Counted from the stretch's first letter, positions 47,201-62,200 are shown. The stretch is 64,000 nucleotides of DNA from Sarcocystis neurona (GCA_000727475.1 KL647289.1:4468019-4532018); one strand, 5' to 3'. Numbers and translations: made by a program. The notes: generated by a model not told the origin, from the letters alone.

Positions 47201-50200
47201 GAACAGGCATCAGGGGAATCTGAATCAAGACTTCTATCTCAGGAAAAAGAGTGTAGCCATTGTACGGTAGCGGTTCGTCGCAGGGAGAGCAGTTGTCAAG
47301 AAAGCCGAAGCGTTTCTGCGCAGTGGGCGGACGGTCTGTGGGCGGGTCTGCGTCTCTCAGCAGCCTGTTCCTATTCAACGCCGGTGAGCAGGCGGGAGGA
47401 GGAGGAACACGCTCAGGAATTGCAGGAAGACCACCACTACGAAAAACGAGAACTAGAGTCAGCCACCGAGCTGGATGCCACAAGTGAACTGACATCGTCA
47501 ACGCAAACTGTTGCAGACGGCGACTTATACAAAAGCGAAGTGACAGGTATTCACCAAAGTCTGGAGTCGAAAAATAGGAAAACAAATGCTCACAAAAGCG
47601 ACAGAGAGGGGAAAGGCAACGGACTACCGTGGAAGAGTGTCATTGTCAATACAAAGAACTGCCGCGTAGAGAAGGCCCTCATCAATACATGTGCCCAACG
47701 TCTCGGATGGGGAAGAAACGATGTTGATGCCTTTAAAGGTAGGTACGACTTTCTGTACTTGTGCGAAGCTGTGCACTGTTAACATTACGTCTCTAATGAA
47801 TGTAGGATTCTGCTTCACTTACTACAAGAGATCAACGGTGGGACGCCCGCGTTGCATGCTTCATGGCTTAGGCCCAGTGCACTTGTCGATGAAAGCCTAA
47901 CTAAAATGAAATCAATTACACGCCTCTTCAGTGACGCACTCAATATGTTTGCTGTTATGTACAAGGGGCTCGTGAATATATCCAGCTGCCAACGAATGTA
48001 GGAAGCTATTCGCATCTAACGTAAATTGTGGTCTGTTTGAGCTATGAAACGATTACCATTATGGCTACAGACTGTGGTTTCTAATTGCGATGTTTGATTC
48101 CTGAAGTTACCAGTTTGTCTGATGGCGTCAGCGCAGACTTGAGGTGAACACAATAAGTTGAGGACAGTGCTAGTGCGGTGGGCGCTTACATAAAACGCAT
48201 GCAGCGTTTTTCTCTTGTAGAGTTGAGACGTAGAAGCGATACTTGTTGCACAAGCAATACACAGACGGTGTAGAAAGCTAGCAGCAAAGGACTGCGTGAG
48301 TCGTCGGAGCTTCTCACAAGCAGCGTGACAAAGCGGCAGCGTTCGTGCTCTTTCCGCGCAAACATCTCACGACAGTCTTCCGTAAAGGTAAAAGATTGAC
48401 CTCTCTACCTTTCGACGGTAAAGAGAGTACAAGTAGAATGCATGTGACTAGCGACTGCCGCCTACGCGTTACCAGTGCCGTCGGGTGTTGCACTGCAACA
48501 CAGGACATATCGTGTGGCTGGGAGGTTCGGCGCCCGACTTCGAGCACCTGCACTACAATAAGCCCATTCAAGTAATAAATCGCTTCCCGGGCATGTGGGA
48601 TATGACGAAGAAACGCATGCTGTACCGCATATTGAGCCTGTACGGTCAGCTCTTTCCAACGGAGTACGATTTTTTTCCTGCCTGTTGGTCGCTCCCTGAA
48701 GACCGCGGTGAGTCTGCTGCGCATGCACGTAGTGAGTTCTGAGCCGGCGCTGCTCTGCAGAAGATAGGCGAGCGTGTGCCTTTCCTGAGTGTGTGCCTCG
48801 ATTCCTACTCGGGCTGAGCGACGAGCTCGGTACATAGGTGTACGTGCCTTACACGCGTGTAGTTGGACAAACAGGCATCCGTCCCTGCGGCTCTGCACTA
48901 CAGCGCAAGACACGAAAACGACACCCTTGCTTACAAAGTCATTGGTCATGTAGTCACACACACATGTGCTTGTGGCGTCACACCTCATCATTTCTGTACA
49001 CAGAGGTACGCACGCTTCTCTCCACAGTAGTACACTACATGAACCCCTCGACTGCCACCACTGAATCAACGAAGTTCTCCCTAAAAGAAGTTCGCTGCAG
49101 ATTACGCGAAGTGACCTGCGAGGTGACTCCGTCCCGCGGTGCACAAGAAACTCGTGCCTAATACTGGGAGGCAAACATGTGCGCTGCGTCTATGTCGAAG
49201 GATTGCTTCACAGTATGGACTGCACTATATGTCCCACGTGGCATGCGCAGAGAAAGGTGTGTATCGGTGTATTCTATTTGCATATATGTATATATATATA
49301 TATATGTATATTTGTGGAACATTACCGAGACTGCACAAATGTGTGTTGCCGCACGTGACCTGCGAGGGGCTGTGGAGGCTAGACTGTTACATCAGCTGTT
49401 CGGGATTCAGAGTTCGCACGCGACAGCGCACCCTCGTGAGTCAGCGTGTGCGTACTTAGTCTGCCGCTTAAGTGCTTCACCGGCTCCAGACAACGGCAAA
49501 AAGCATGCACCATTGTAGCTCAGAACTGCGGCGTCTTGTCTGAATTCGGATGACACTTTCTCTTAGGCTTTGTCTACTCTGTATGGATTTGCGCGGTTGG
49601 CGAGCTAACCGCATAGGTGTGCAAAAACTCCGTTTGACAAGCCAGCGCATACGTATTTTCTCTTGCCTCATGACGGCAAGCAATGCAGTTCTTGCCTATC
49701 TCCGTTGGTCGCGCGCCGGTTGCCGTGCTTTAAAGGATTCATCACTCTTGAACCTCAAGAGCCTGCTGCGACATAGGGAGGGCCGAGAGGTTAACTGCTG
49801 TATGCGAAGTTCAAGCTTTCCTCGCTATTTGTCCTCATGTACCACGTGTCAAGGCCTTGGTTGCGTGCTGACACCTGTTGTGCATGTGCGCAGTGCTGAT
49901 CGAACAAATGCTGCACGGGAAAAACAAGAAGTTTTACATTTTGAAGCCGGATGGTGGCGCGCGGGGGAACGGCGTGCAGCTGGTCTCCCTGTACAAGGAT
50001 ATAGACCCGATGGTGCTGCGTGGAGACGGCAGCTACATCATGCAGAAATACGTAGAGAATCCGTACCTTCTTAACAAGAAGAAGTTCGACTTCCGCATCT
50101 ATTGCGTCCTCTTCTCTGTTAGCGGTGTACCGAAGGTCAGCGCGTTGTAGACAAGTCCTGTGAAATAGACTCTCGTATCTGTGCCGAAGGACACACAGTG

Positions 50201-53200
50201 AATGGTTGTTTCTCTGTGTGCGACACAGCTCCACGCACGACTTTCTTCAGCGTGGCGGTCAAGGCGGCTTCAAAGGCTGTCGAGAAGCGCATACAGGACA
50301 AATGCAGAGACATATATATATATATATATATGCATGTTGGTACAGAGTTAGATTGATGCTTGTGCGGGTGATTCAGCGCATACACCTTGGTGTGCACTCG
50401 CCAGCAGCTAGGGGCGTCAGTGTTGCTCTCTGGGGGGATGGAGACATGTATGTCTAAAGTAAATATATTTTTTGTATGTTCGTAAAGATTGGGCTTTTCT
50501 GTACTTGTAGTGTTTTATGTATATGTTACCTGTTACGATGTGTTTGTACCTATTGTGTATAGTCGTGTACAGCATACGTGGATGCATTAGTGGTAGAGTG
50601 TTGTACGCATGAGTTGTCTTCCGCCACCTTTGCTTGTTCGCCGTGGCGTGCACGTTCATGTAACATCTGCAGAGAGGTAGCTGTGTGATTCTCAGCTTGG
50701 AACATTGGCAGGTAAGCCACGACGCAACACTACACCGATAGTCAAGGTGCTCAGTCTATCACGTGGAAGTGCTGTGGCAGGGCTAAATGCCTTGCAGGAG
50801 CGCCGCTAAGAGTACCACGAGCTCCTCTTAGAAATACGCCACCAGTAGCCCTTCTCACATTGAAAGGGCGTTCCCCAGGCTACGGGGAAGCCTGCCTTCC
50901 CGGAGAAACTGGTTTGTGTAATTTACCAGCGTGCACCGCATGACCTCCCGAACACGGATACACCAGGGCGGAGATTGCCTGTAGTCAGACTTGTGACTAC
51001 GAAGTTACACGTTGTGCTTGCCTCAAAGTGACACGTGCTGCTGACCCACCGAAAGTGACCTTTTCCATACCACGTCGTGACACGGTTGCTGCCACTGTTT
51101 TGTCGTAACGCTCACTGTCCTGCGTGCAACGCGCGTCGTAGGCCAGGAGGCCAAAAGAACACACGTAGTGCGTACAGTCACAGAAGACGTGTGCACACTT
51201 TTACTCATCACAAGCCGCAGATACAACTATGATTGTATGAGCTTCTCGTGCAGCCGGGGAGAAGAAGGGTGTCCGAGGCAAACGTGTACTGTGTGCGCTT
51301 TTTTCGCTTGTCCACTGTTGGAGCAGAAGGTCTATCGTCGTCACGCGCATCCAAATTTGGGTCGTTGAGTGCAAACAAGTGAATCACTAAACTGGACTTT
51401 CGCGGAGGTCTATCATGTTTGTAGAGCGACACACAAATTAATCGTGGCACAGAAGCCGTAGAAGTCTGCCTCATCCTTGTATCCAAACATTTAATTGCAC
51501 ACGCGGTGCTGGCAGCGAGCTTCGCCCTCCCCTACGTGCTGAGTTACTCCGTCCCAGACCTTTGGGACAATGTGGTGGGCAGTCTGCAGCACTCTGCACT
51601 TGCTGTCCTCTTTATTCCCTGCTGTCCCAGGCGTACGTCTCTAAACTGGGAATGGTCCGATTCTGCACGGAGGAGTATCAAACGCCGTCCCGAAAGAACA
51701 TTGATAATCCTTTCATGCATCTGACAAATTATTCAATCAACAAAGACAACCTCTACAGCTTTGTGCGCTCCACGGACCTTCATGATGACACCAACAGCAA
51801 ACGCCTTCTCAAAGACGTCTTCGAAGAACTCGCGCAAGCTGGTCTGTATGCCGCACCGAGTGCTCTCGCTTCCCCGTATATGCTTTTGACAAGGTCTACC
51901 GCTGAGACTCTCCCAGCAGGGCGCACGCGTAGAACTTAACGAGTAGATAAGACCGATGCGTGTGTACGCGTCCAAAAGTGTCGCCCCAGATCTGCTCACC
52001 AGTCAGCAGGCAACTTACTAATCGCTTACATGGTCTTCCGTTGAAAGCGGCAATGTAGATCTTCACTGTGCGAGCGGCCGAATAGAGAAACTGAAGCACG
52101 TATGCTGCACTTCGTATGCATGCGTGCCTCCTGTTGGCGCCCTTCTGCTTTCTTTAACACTTTCGATCACGTGTGCTCCTCCGTGTGTGAGTTCAACAAG
52201 ATGAAGTCTGCGAGACCGTCGAATCTTTGTATGCGGGTTTTGGCAGAAAAAAAGAGACAACGTACGGAGCCTCTCGTTCAGCTTCTGAGCGAATGGGGAA
52301 GGGATACAGAGGACATACTCGTCAGGCGAATGCATGGCTGTCTCTCACTACGCAACTTCTAGCGCGTGGTGGCGTTGACAAATGTGTACTGTTGAACAGG
52401 ACTAGGCACTCACGCACGCAGTTGGTATACTCCAGTCGCACGTGTGCATTCAGTCGGGCTGCGCAGGGGGCAGGGCACACGTGTATCAAGAGGAGAATGG
52501 CACAGTAGACACAGTCGCTCAGCTGCGTTCTGCGTGTGTCCACTTCCACTCCTCGTACTCACATTTGTGTCGTACTGCTTCCCACAAGCCTCCTGTTTGG
52601 CCTTCTGACGCCTTTAGCTTTTTTTCTGTTTTGTCCCGGAAAAAGTGCTGCTGTCTGAACGACTCAAGGCTTTTTCTCGTTGTGAGATCAGTGCACTGCA
52701 ATTTACGTCCTACGGCAGCTGCATCACACCTGAAGCAGTTATCTTGCTTACACTTTTCCGCTACCTGTTTCAGGTGCCTTTGTTTTCCTGGTGTAATCAC
52801 TGCTCTTAAGCTGGCCCATGTTCTACTGCGACAGTTGCTGTTGCAGTCCAGGTAGTCTGCCTGTTGTGCTTTCCTTCACGCTCTGGTTATTTGCTGTTGT
52901 GCTTTTCCCTCTGGTGATAACGCTCTTCGCGCTGCTCTGATGCGCCCGAAATACCACAGGCGTTGACACCGACATGGTGTGGCAGCAGATAAAGAACATC
53001 ACTGCGAAGACAATCGTGTGCCTGCAGCCGTGGCTAAACCTGCGGTACAGACACATCTACCGTGGACGACCTACTGAGCCCTCCCGCTGTTTTCAGCTAC
53101 TGGGCCTTGATATTCTGCTTGATCGAAACAACAAGTGTTGGCTCCTCGAGGTCAACTCTAATCCCAGCCTGCGCATCGACTACTTCGACAGCAAAGTAGG

Positions 53201-56200
53201 CCCCAAAAAAAGTCTCTTTGCCTTCTACGCGACACCTTGCGTGCTCTTCGTTGTAACAGATACACAATCTATTTCGTGCACGTTTCGGTTAGCAAATTGA
53301 CGTGTGATTAAACGCGCATTCAGGCGCACATCTACATATATGCATATACACACATATGTATATGCGCATATATCCGTGTATATATACATGTGTATATGCT
53401 TGTGGATTCACACATGTATACCTGCGAACGGTCAGTTCGACCTGACGAACTGGGCTCAGCAAAACAGACTCGCAGGTCCCTATGCGAGAATTGTGGTGAC
53501 CAGCTACAATCCCACACGCTACGGTTTGACGGAATAATCTGGCTCTCGGTGAGATTGTGCGCTGTTACAAGCGTACATTTGTACGTGCACTGGTAGGCCA
53601 ATCTGCCGTTGGAGACACACATCATTGTGTGACTAGCTGCTGGTGTAGGTGCACCTTTGAGAAAATCTCAAGCACATAAAAGTACGGGAGCTACTGGAGG
53701 TGCGCCTCCCCTCGTACGTGTCTCCATACACCCGTGGTCTCACACGGGTGCCAGCGGGAGAACGTGGGGACTGGTGTCGATTTCCTTTACGTGAAAATGT
53801 CTAGCAGTTGATTTCTCTCTCCAAGACCACAGCTACATTGAGGGCTTTCCTCACACATAAGTACACGTCTGCCTAAACATATTCTTGCATGTAGTTCTTT
53901 TCTTAGATATATGCATACAAACGTGTAAATACATGTATCTGCACACGCGTACCTCAAAATGAGTTCTCCGTGTGCGCGTGCGTTAATACTACTACCTTCC
54001 GCCGGACAAGGGCCCACTGCTGCAGAACGCGTGGAAACTAGCACGCTTGCCAAGTTGTGTACTTCTCTGCTTTAATCTTTTCAACGAACGTAGGCGCTAT
54101 TAGAGTTGCTAGCGAGACAGATAACAGAAAAAAAGTACGCGTCTACTCAGAGAGGACCCAACTGTGTGTGTTTAAAGCGATGGCACGTTTACAGTAGCTG
54201 TACGTAGAGGGCAGCGAACATATCTGGAAAAAATTATACGTTGGACAGCAGGCGACACATCTGCATATATATGCGTACGCATATACTGGTGAATAGCCAG
54301 GCTGCAAACATAGGTGTAAATGTGTATTTGTTGATATGCTGAGCTCTGGCCTAGCCTCTGGGGAGTGAAAAGCTTTGTGTTGACGCGTGTTTTGCTCGTG
54401 CGCCTTCTGCACCAAGATGTCAAATTAGAATTTCTTGCCGCAACGTGGAACGGCTTGTCCGCTTCTTGTGTGCCTCTTTTCCTTCATGACTGCGTGCGCG
54501 GCGGCTTTACACCTGTACGTCTGTGTGCGCCGGTGCTCTGCGTCTTGCCGAGCCGGTGCCTCGGCCGCTATGCGTTCTTATCCATGCTCGATAGCGGGGG
54601 TCATTCGTGCTGAATCTCCGTGCAGTTCTTCGCTGACTACGGACGTTCGTCCGGGGTTCGCAACGTTCCGCTCACTAACGCTGCGACGCTAAAGTCCCTG
54701 TCTTTTGCCGAACTGCACAGGCTTGCTACTGCCTATCCCTTCATCTCTACGTCTTTGGCACACGACTTGAGGTGCTGGATTTATCGACTAGTCAGACACC
54801 TCCTCTCACTTCTCTTTTCTTCGCGTGCAACTTGTGGCCTCACGCTTTCGAAGCGTTTCTCTCTCTGTCGCTCGCGTCGCACGGTGTTTGCAGTTTTTGA
54901 ACAAGTGATAAGTACCTTTCTCTCGTTTGTGGGAGCGTTCACACTTTGACGCTTCAAGCCTTTCAATTCCACTTCCTTGTTCCCAGTCATTTGCCTCTTC
55001 TCCGTACGGGTTTTTGCTGCGTCTCCTGCAGTACGACGGAATTGATGTGCAGCTGGAGAGTGCAGTGGATCGGCACATCAAAGAACCCGTCGTGACGGAG
55101 GCTCTGACTCTGGCGTACCGCGTACTGCTGCAGCACCGACAGCCGTATGTCCAACCTCTTCCCCGCTGCTGCTCTCGAAACAAGCAGACCTGGTATCTGC
55201 GTAAGCCAGCAGCAGCGACGGCGCAGGTTACGGGCAAACAAGCGGTGCGCTCCCGGAGCCAGCTGGGTAGGTGTTCGGTTCGCATAAAAAACTGCTGCAG
55301 TGGCAGCGAGGAGGAAGAGGAGACGGAGACAGAGGAGGCCGTGGCAACAGGCAGAGGCACATGCGCTGCAGGAACAGGAGGAGGGAGAGGGAGAGGGGCG
55401 TTCGAAGCAGGAGAAAGTAAGGCCAGAGCAATGTTGGCAACAGGCTCAACAGCAACAAGGAAGGCGGGAGGGTCTGCAGCAATGGCGGGAGGGAAAGCGG
55501 TAGAAGGTGCGGCAGCAGCTCGACGCGCTCCTTCGACGGCGATCGAAGAGAGAGCATCAGCAACAACACGAGGAGGGAGAGCACCAGGCTTGAAGAAACG
55601 AGGCTTCTCAGCAGAAACAGCAGTGGAGGAGGATGGAAGACACACGACAGGAAATACTAGCAACGATTCACGCACAGCGAGTTCGAAGCAGGCTGCTCCT
55701 GGAAAGAGGCTCGCGGGGCAGCAGCGCGGAAGACGCGAAGAGAAAGGAGGCAGGCAACTCGAGTCCTGCAGCAGCGAAAGTGCAGCAAGTGCCAGAAGCG
55801 CCGAATCGCTGCAGCAGCGGCGGCTAAGCGTTCTTAATAAACGAAGTTTCGAGCGAAGAAGGCCAAGCAACAGCAGAACGAAACTAGGACAGCCCAGTGT
55901 TGAAGGCATGGCAGGTGCTGTTCAAGGAGGGAGAGGGCTTAACTCAGAGAGAACCAGCTGCGTCCGGCTGCGTACTTCGAGTGCTGCTGCTGCCGACAGA
56001 ACCCGCCGGAAAGGCGGACAGGGAGATTGCTGCACTCCGGCAGCAACAAGAACAGCACGGACAAAAAACAAAAACAAGAGGAGTATGTCGATATACGATG
56101 CAGCAAGCAAACAAGCAGAAGAGGAGAATGAGGACTACAGTGATGCCAAGGTCTGCATATCTCCCAAGCGCGCTGTCGAAGAAGCTAGAAAGCTTCTCGA

Positions 56201-59200
56201 GCGTCTAGGACCTGCTGCCGCGGTAAGACTGTATACGCATGCTCCTGCTGGTAATGAAGCACAAGAGTTCTCCGGGTACGACCCTAATACTGCTGCTGCA
56301 CCAAGGCCGTGCGCGTGGAAGCTGAAGCTGCTGCTGCTGTAGCGCGTGTTGCCTTGCTCCCGATGCCTCTGCTCTAGCTCTGAGTTCGTGCAGATTACTT
56401 CTCCGGCTGCTACTGGGTCGCGTGGTCACTTGCACGACTGTGACTCTTGAACTGCTTTTGCGGCTTCACCTTTAGACTCAGGGCTCTCTCTACATCGTGC
56501 GGACAACCTCATACGCGGTTCTGGAACTACCTGCCTTTCAAAGACTTGTATTGTTCTTTTCCGCTGCAAAAGCTCTTCTCGTAGCTGCTTCCGCTACTGC
56601 CACGACTGCTGGACTTCGACCTATGAATATCTTTCTTTGCTGGTGCAGCACGCGTAACTTTTTTCGTTCTTGCGGCTGCTGTGCAGCACGCATTTGTCTG
56701 TGTCTAGGTATCCCGACGTAGGTGCATATATGTGAAGTTCCTTGTGCAGAAACTTAGGCGGTAACTACTGCACCCACTTCTTCAAATATATGCACGCGTG
56801 CAACTCTATGAGTCGATTCACAGCAACCACGCGTGATCAGACATACAACTGTATACACAGAGACGTGAACATATCTTACATATGTACGGGGAAATGCGAA
56901 CGCGTATACAGCGTCATATATACATATGTTTTGATACAGTTATGCGAAGGTTTTGCGGCTGTATGGAACATGTTGTAACAGCCAAGTCAAGAGCTCTATA
57001 AATACAGACACACGCACGTAAAATTCCATAGGACTTCGTTGCAGTCGATCGTAGCTACGCGCACGCGCGCAATGGATGTTTGACGGGTCACACGGAAGCG
57101 CTCTGGGATATAGTCACACATGTGGAGATTGGTAAAAATGACCTGTTTTCGAACTAAAAATTGTCAAGAGTTATGTGCACAAGGCAACCGCGCAACCCCT
57201 CGAAGGTAGCACTGAGGGCCCCAACTGCTACACAACATCTTAGGTACAGCCCACTGCTCACGTTGCGGCCGTTGCCGGCTTCCGGCAGTGGCAGCTGCTG
57301 TAGTTCTCTCCGGGTAAAAATACAATTGCTCCGCAAGACCAGCAGCTACTGCCGCACTTGATGCTGCTTTTGTACCTGAAACGACACGGCTACTGCCAGC
57401 TGCCTTCAACCGGTACGTGTGCTGCTTTTGCTGCGGGTGCACAGGCTGCTTTCGTAAAGTCGCCGCCGCTGCTGCTGAACGTGCTGCTGCTTCAGAACCT
57501 GCTCTGCTCGCGTTGTGGTCAAACTGACTGAAGGACGTGCGTGCGCGGAGACCCTCCATTGCAGTTGTAAATCCATTGCATGAACCTGCCAGTACAAGTG
57601 CAGACGCTGCTCTCCCACCTAATAATATTCTGTTTTTATTTGTGAGACAGGACGTGCACACACGGCCGCGCGTCGAGCCTGACTTCTCAAAACCCTTTAA
57701 ATACGCCGAAGGCCCCGTTTGATATTGGTCTCATGGGGTGTTTCAGCTACAAAGGAGAGACAGCGGTTATACATGCAGTCGTGAGCGTATGTGGCTGGTG
57801 TGCATGACTAATATGGGACGCGTTCTGCTATTGCAACACGGTGAGTAACAGGAACTATATGCGCGATAATCGCTGGATCTACTGGGTTTTAGAAAGTCAC
57901 CTTTATCTCTGGTTGCCGCGTAGCCGCGCAGTGAAATAGACTTGAAGCTTTGACGCCGCTGAAGTGTTGTTTTCTCCTCCTCCCTCTCATGCAGCTGCAA
58001 AGTGGTGCACTGGAGAGAAGTCCTGCGTCTTCGCCTGGAAGTGGAAGGTCCTCTGGAGTGGAGTGCATGCAGCAGTCTAAAGCCACGCTTGTTTCCCTTC
58101 CTGGAATCTATGCTGCTACTCCGCACGCTGACGCGGCAACCGCCGCTGCTGCTTCGGCTGCTGGCGCTTCCTCCCTGCATCACTTCGACAGCACGCCTGT
58201 GAAAAGAAGTGTTCCTCGGACTCCTACGCCAGGGCCAAGAGAACTCTGCTCCGGGGATCTTGAGGAAAAGTACGAAAACGCCGCTGCAGTGCCGCTGCTT
58301 GTCGGGACTCTGCTGTCTCCCGCAGCAGAAGCCGCCCGCCGACGAACTCTTTCTCCCAACGAACGTACCGGAAATTCTGAGACGACTCGCTGCGTACGTA
58401 AGCAGCAGTCAGTAGGCGACACGAGCCGCTCAGAAGGAGAAAAGGAGGCGGGAAAAAGGGGAGTCAGAGGCACTGCTGCGGCAGCAACAGGACAGGAGGG
58501 TCAACCGCTGCTGCACTCTTCGTCGATGCCTACCTCTGGGCCTGTTGCAGTCCAAGCGTCCGAAAGGAGCCTGTCAACCGACGCGCGCTATCCATCTGCA
58601 GCTGCTGCAGCAGCAAAGCAAGCAGAACAACCAAACACAAAAGTCGAAGAACTCGAGGGAAGCTGCTCGTTGCGGATGTCTGGCGGGGAAGGGATTGAGG
58701 GTGCAACGCAAGACACTCGCGGAAAGAATACCGGCGTGAAGACTCTTTCTCGGAAGCGCTGCTGCTCGACCAAAATGAGCGGCTCAACTGCTTTTGCTTC
58801 TTGCCCTCCTTTCGCGGGGGCAGACACATTTCATCGTGGCACTGCAGATGACTTGGAAGATGCAGGAGAGGCGGGAAAAGAGGCAGATTTGCCTCACTGC
58901 AACACGAGCAGCGACACCAACAGTGAATCTGGTTGCGAGGGGCATTTTTCAGCCACGAGGGCGACCTGCACTCTGGCTTCTTCACCTTCAGTTGTCTCGT
59001 CATATCCTCCTTCTCCTTCGCAATACGAGAGGTTTGTTTCCGAGGACGAGATACAGCAGGGTTTTCTTGCAGAGGCAGGGGAGCAGCAGGAGGAGCAGCA
59101 GCAGCACTGCAACGGCTCCGAGAAGGCAGCCAGCAAAGACGAGGGTTTGTCGTGTGTTAAAGCGTGCGTAGGGGACACGACCCTACAGACGACAGAAGCA

Positions 59201-62200
59201 TCTGACAAGGAAAGCGGGAGTCCTCGCGGAGCTCACGCGGGGAACGGGGAGACGCGGCTGGCAACGGAAGCGGAGCAGCTCGCCGTGAAGCTCGAGTGGA
59301 TAGAAGAGGCCTACCGAGAGATGGAGAAGTGTATGGATAGGTTCAATATCTTAGGGCTGCGGTTTGCCAGCAGAACAGTCTCCTCTTCCTCAGCTTCGCA
59401 GCAGCAGTACGGCGGCAGCAGTAACGGCGACGGCAGACAGCAGGGAGAAGGAGCGGCAGCAGGGGCCATTAATGCGAGACGGGGAGGAGGAGGTGCCCCG
59501 GCAGCAGGAGCAGGCAGAACCGCGGGGGGGAAGGACGGAGGGAAACGAGTAGGGCCCTACAAACCCTTTCTGCGCAAAGACAAAGTGGCGAGCAGGAGCG
59601 GCAATCAGACGCCGCCCAAATCCTGTTACACCAAGCTACACAAGGTAGGTGTGCTATCCACCTGCAGCACATGAAAGGGCAACTGCCAGAGATCTACACG
59701 CACGTGGATAAAAACGCGTGGCTCTGCTTCGACACCTGTATACATATATATATATTTGTATACGCCTCTGTACGTGTAACCGCTACAGATACAAATGTGT
59801 GCGTATCTATGTATGTGGATACCTTGGGTTTGCAGGGCTGACTCAAGGCAGGCTTACACAAGTATCCAGGTACTCCAGCCAGCTACAAATAGACGCTTGT
59901 GTATGCATACGTATGTAGAAAAAGGGAAGAAAACTTCCGCAGCTGCATGCAAATGTAAACAGAGACTTACGGTGAGGTAAACGGTGTCAAAATATTGAAG
60001 GTCCTACTTCGACTGACACGTACGCATATATATATATATACATATATATGTAAACGGTTGTGGACATCAATGATTGCACACATAGAGTTCTTTCGAGTGT
60101 GTGTTGCTCTCTAAGGAGAGCGGTTCTACGTCCCGGCTTCCCCGCCGTCGTCTAGAGGTCTCCCTCGATGCTTGTGCTTCTGCCGCTGTTGCTTGTGCTG
60201 CGTCGGCGGCGTCCTTCTACTGCTGCCGTTGTGGGGCCGGGTGTTGCTGTTACTGTGCCGCCGCTGCTGTGGGTGCTGCTGTCGTGCGTCCTCTTGTAGG
60301 ACATTCTACACCCTCTTCCGCCGGAGTACTTGAAGCCGCAGCACTGCTGGGTCGACTTGACTCCGTCCATTGCCCCTCTGATGGAGAAAACGGCTTGTGT
60401 GCTGCAGGTCCAGCTCTTGTTCGAAAGAATTGTGGGATTTCCTCGCCTTATCTGTCTACAGAGAGAGAAGTTGCTAGAAGCTTGCCGCTTGGTCAAGCTT
60501 CCCGATGTGCTCAGAAAGGTAGGAGGGGGATAACGTGTGTGGTGAGGTATAATGACGGGGCTAGACAGAGCAATCACATATATGTGTGTATATACACATA
60601 TTGTATGTAGCTCAGTAAAGTTGCAACCGTACAGATTTTCACCGTCGTAATGGTCCTGGCAGGTCAATGCGTCCAGAGAGCGCACAGCAATGCCCGTCCT
60701 CGTGTCATACTGACGGCCTGCACATTCTGCGTGAACTCCCACGCCAACGCGTGCACAGAGGACACATAGGTATCCTGTATAAAAACATTCCTGAATGAAC
60801 AGTCCCTACTACTGAACAAATCCAGTATGTCTTTATATATGTTGGCATATCTCACGCACCCGTCTATGTGGATATGTAGAGGTCCTCACGTGACAACGTC
60901 GCTGGAGTACTAACACTCTTGCTAACTCTACGCCAAGTGGGAAGACAAACGGGTCCCGCCTGTTGATGTCAACTAGGAAATCGTATATTCTACGGCGAGT
61001 ATTAATGAAAGGGAAACCTGCGCAGAGAGGCGATATGTAGTATGTGTGCAGCTCAATTCTGTAGAGCGCAGACGAGTGTTCGCGAAATAGCGTGTCTTCA
61101 TCGGAGAGAAAGTTGTAGCGGTAGGGCAGAAACAAGCGTCCACACATAGTGTTCACGTATACATGTGTGCCTGTGAAGACTGTGCATTCCTGTGTACATA
61201 GCTGCAGACAGGCCGTGACCGGGACGCCTCGCCTACAGATGATGTCTGATACGCATTATTTGATTGGTAGCGACGGGGCAGTCTGAGAACCGGCGTCTTG
61301 CTCAACCAACACAGACGTATATATGTATACATTTGTGTAGAGATGTGCGTGCACGGAAACACATGTATATGTTCCGATGTGGTGGGCCGAGATCCATAGA
61401 CTAGGGACGCTGCTCGTTCCACCCGCATTCGGTTACCATTAAGTGCTGCTGCGTTCCTCCGTCTCGCTGGCCGCCTGCGCACGTCTCAGAAGCCCAAGTG
61501 ACTCCTCTGCACATGAGGGCAGCCACTAGCGCTACGGGGAAAGAGAGGTTTGTCTGTGACGATGCACCTACGCGCACGCTTTACTTCTTCATGTTCCTCA
61601 CCTGTGTGTGATTACGGCTGAGACGTGTACCGCTCTGTGATATACATGTGCCTTTCTTTACATACACAAAAATGTAATGTCCACGCTTTTGATTTATTGG
61701 CGTGCGCTGAAGGTGTCTTGCTCCGTTGCTTGTTTTCCACCCTCCACTTTTGCCTTCGCTTTGGCCTGCCGTCGGTCTGTATGCATCAACGAACACGACT
61801 ACAAGTATGGCTAAGTTGTGCCTTCGTTCATATATATATATATGTATGTATGAACGAACATGCGCAGATGCACAGATGCACCTTGATATACGTATGCACG
61901 CGTGACTGTTTTTGACCTCGTATCACGTCTGCTTGGCCTGCTGTTGCTGCCGCTGCAGGTCCAGGTGCCTATTGCTTCCCCCCCTACAAGTCGGTCTGCG
62001 TCGTCTCGTTTTCATGCGGCATTGCGTCCTCCTCATGTTTCTCACTTCTCTGGTGCCTCCGCTGTGCGCGTCGGAGGACGCGAACCAGGTGGCTGTTTTG
62101 CTGCATCTGTTGCGGCCTCTACTGGAGGGGGGCCTGAGTTGAGCCGCAGCAATAGCGGGCCATGGTTAACAGCTGCAGCGGTAGGAGGAAGAGGCGGCGG

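Noticed and set aside
48314..49174. 286-codon minus-strand frame
   Set aside because: Overlaps the TTLL exon 48504-48707, which has clear family motifs on the plus strand; the minus frame has no recognisable domain.
49139..49518. Plus frames between TTLL exons 2 and 3 considered as coding
   Set aside because: They run into a (TA)n tract; exon 48707 joins 49894 directly in phase with the family's normal spacing.
52102..52362. 86-codon plus frame considered as an extra TTLL exon
   Set aside because: Exons ending at 51841 and starting at 52960 already join in phase and match the family spacing (LAQAG then VDTDMVWQQIKNI), so no exon is needed here.
54617..54950. Plus frame between TTLL exons 5 and 6 considered as coding
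   Set aside because: In the family the NPSL motif is followed closely by the xVDRxxKxP helix; 53195 joins 55032 in phase and leaves no room for it.
54806..55909. 367-codon minus-strand frame
   Set aside because: Antisense of TTLL exon 6 triplet repeats; Leu/Ser/Pro/Ala runs only, while the plus frame continues the TTLL core in phase.
57164..57661. 165-codon minus-strand frame, Ala-rich
   Set aside because: Shadow of GCT triplets in a TTLL intron; no promoter, splice or motif support.
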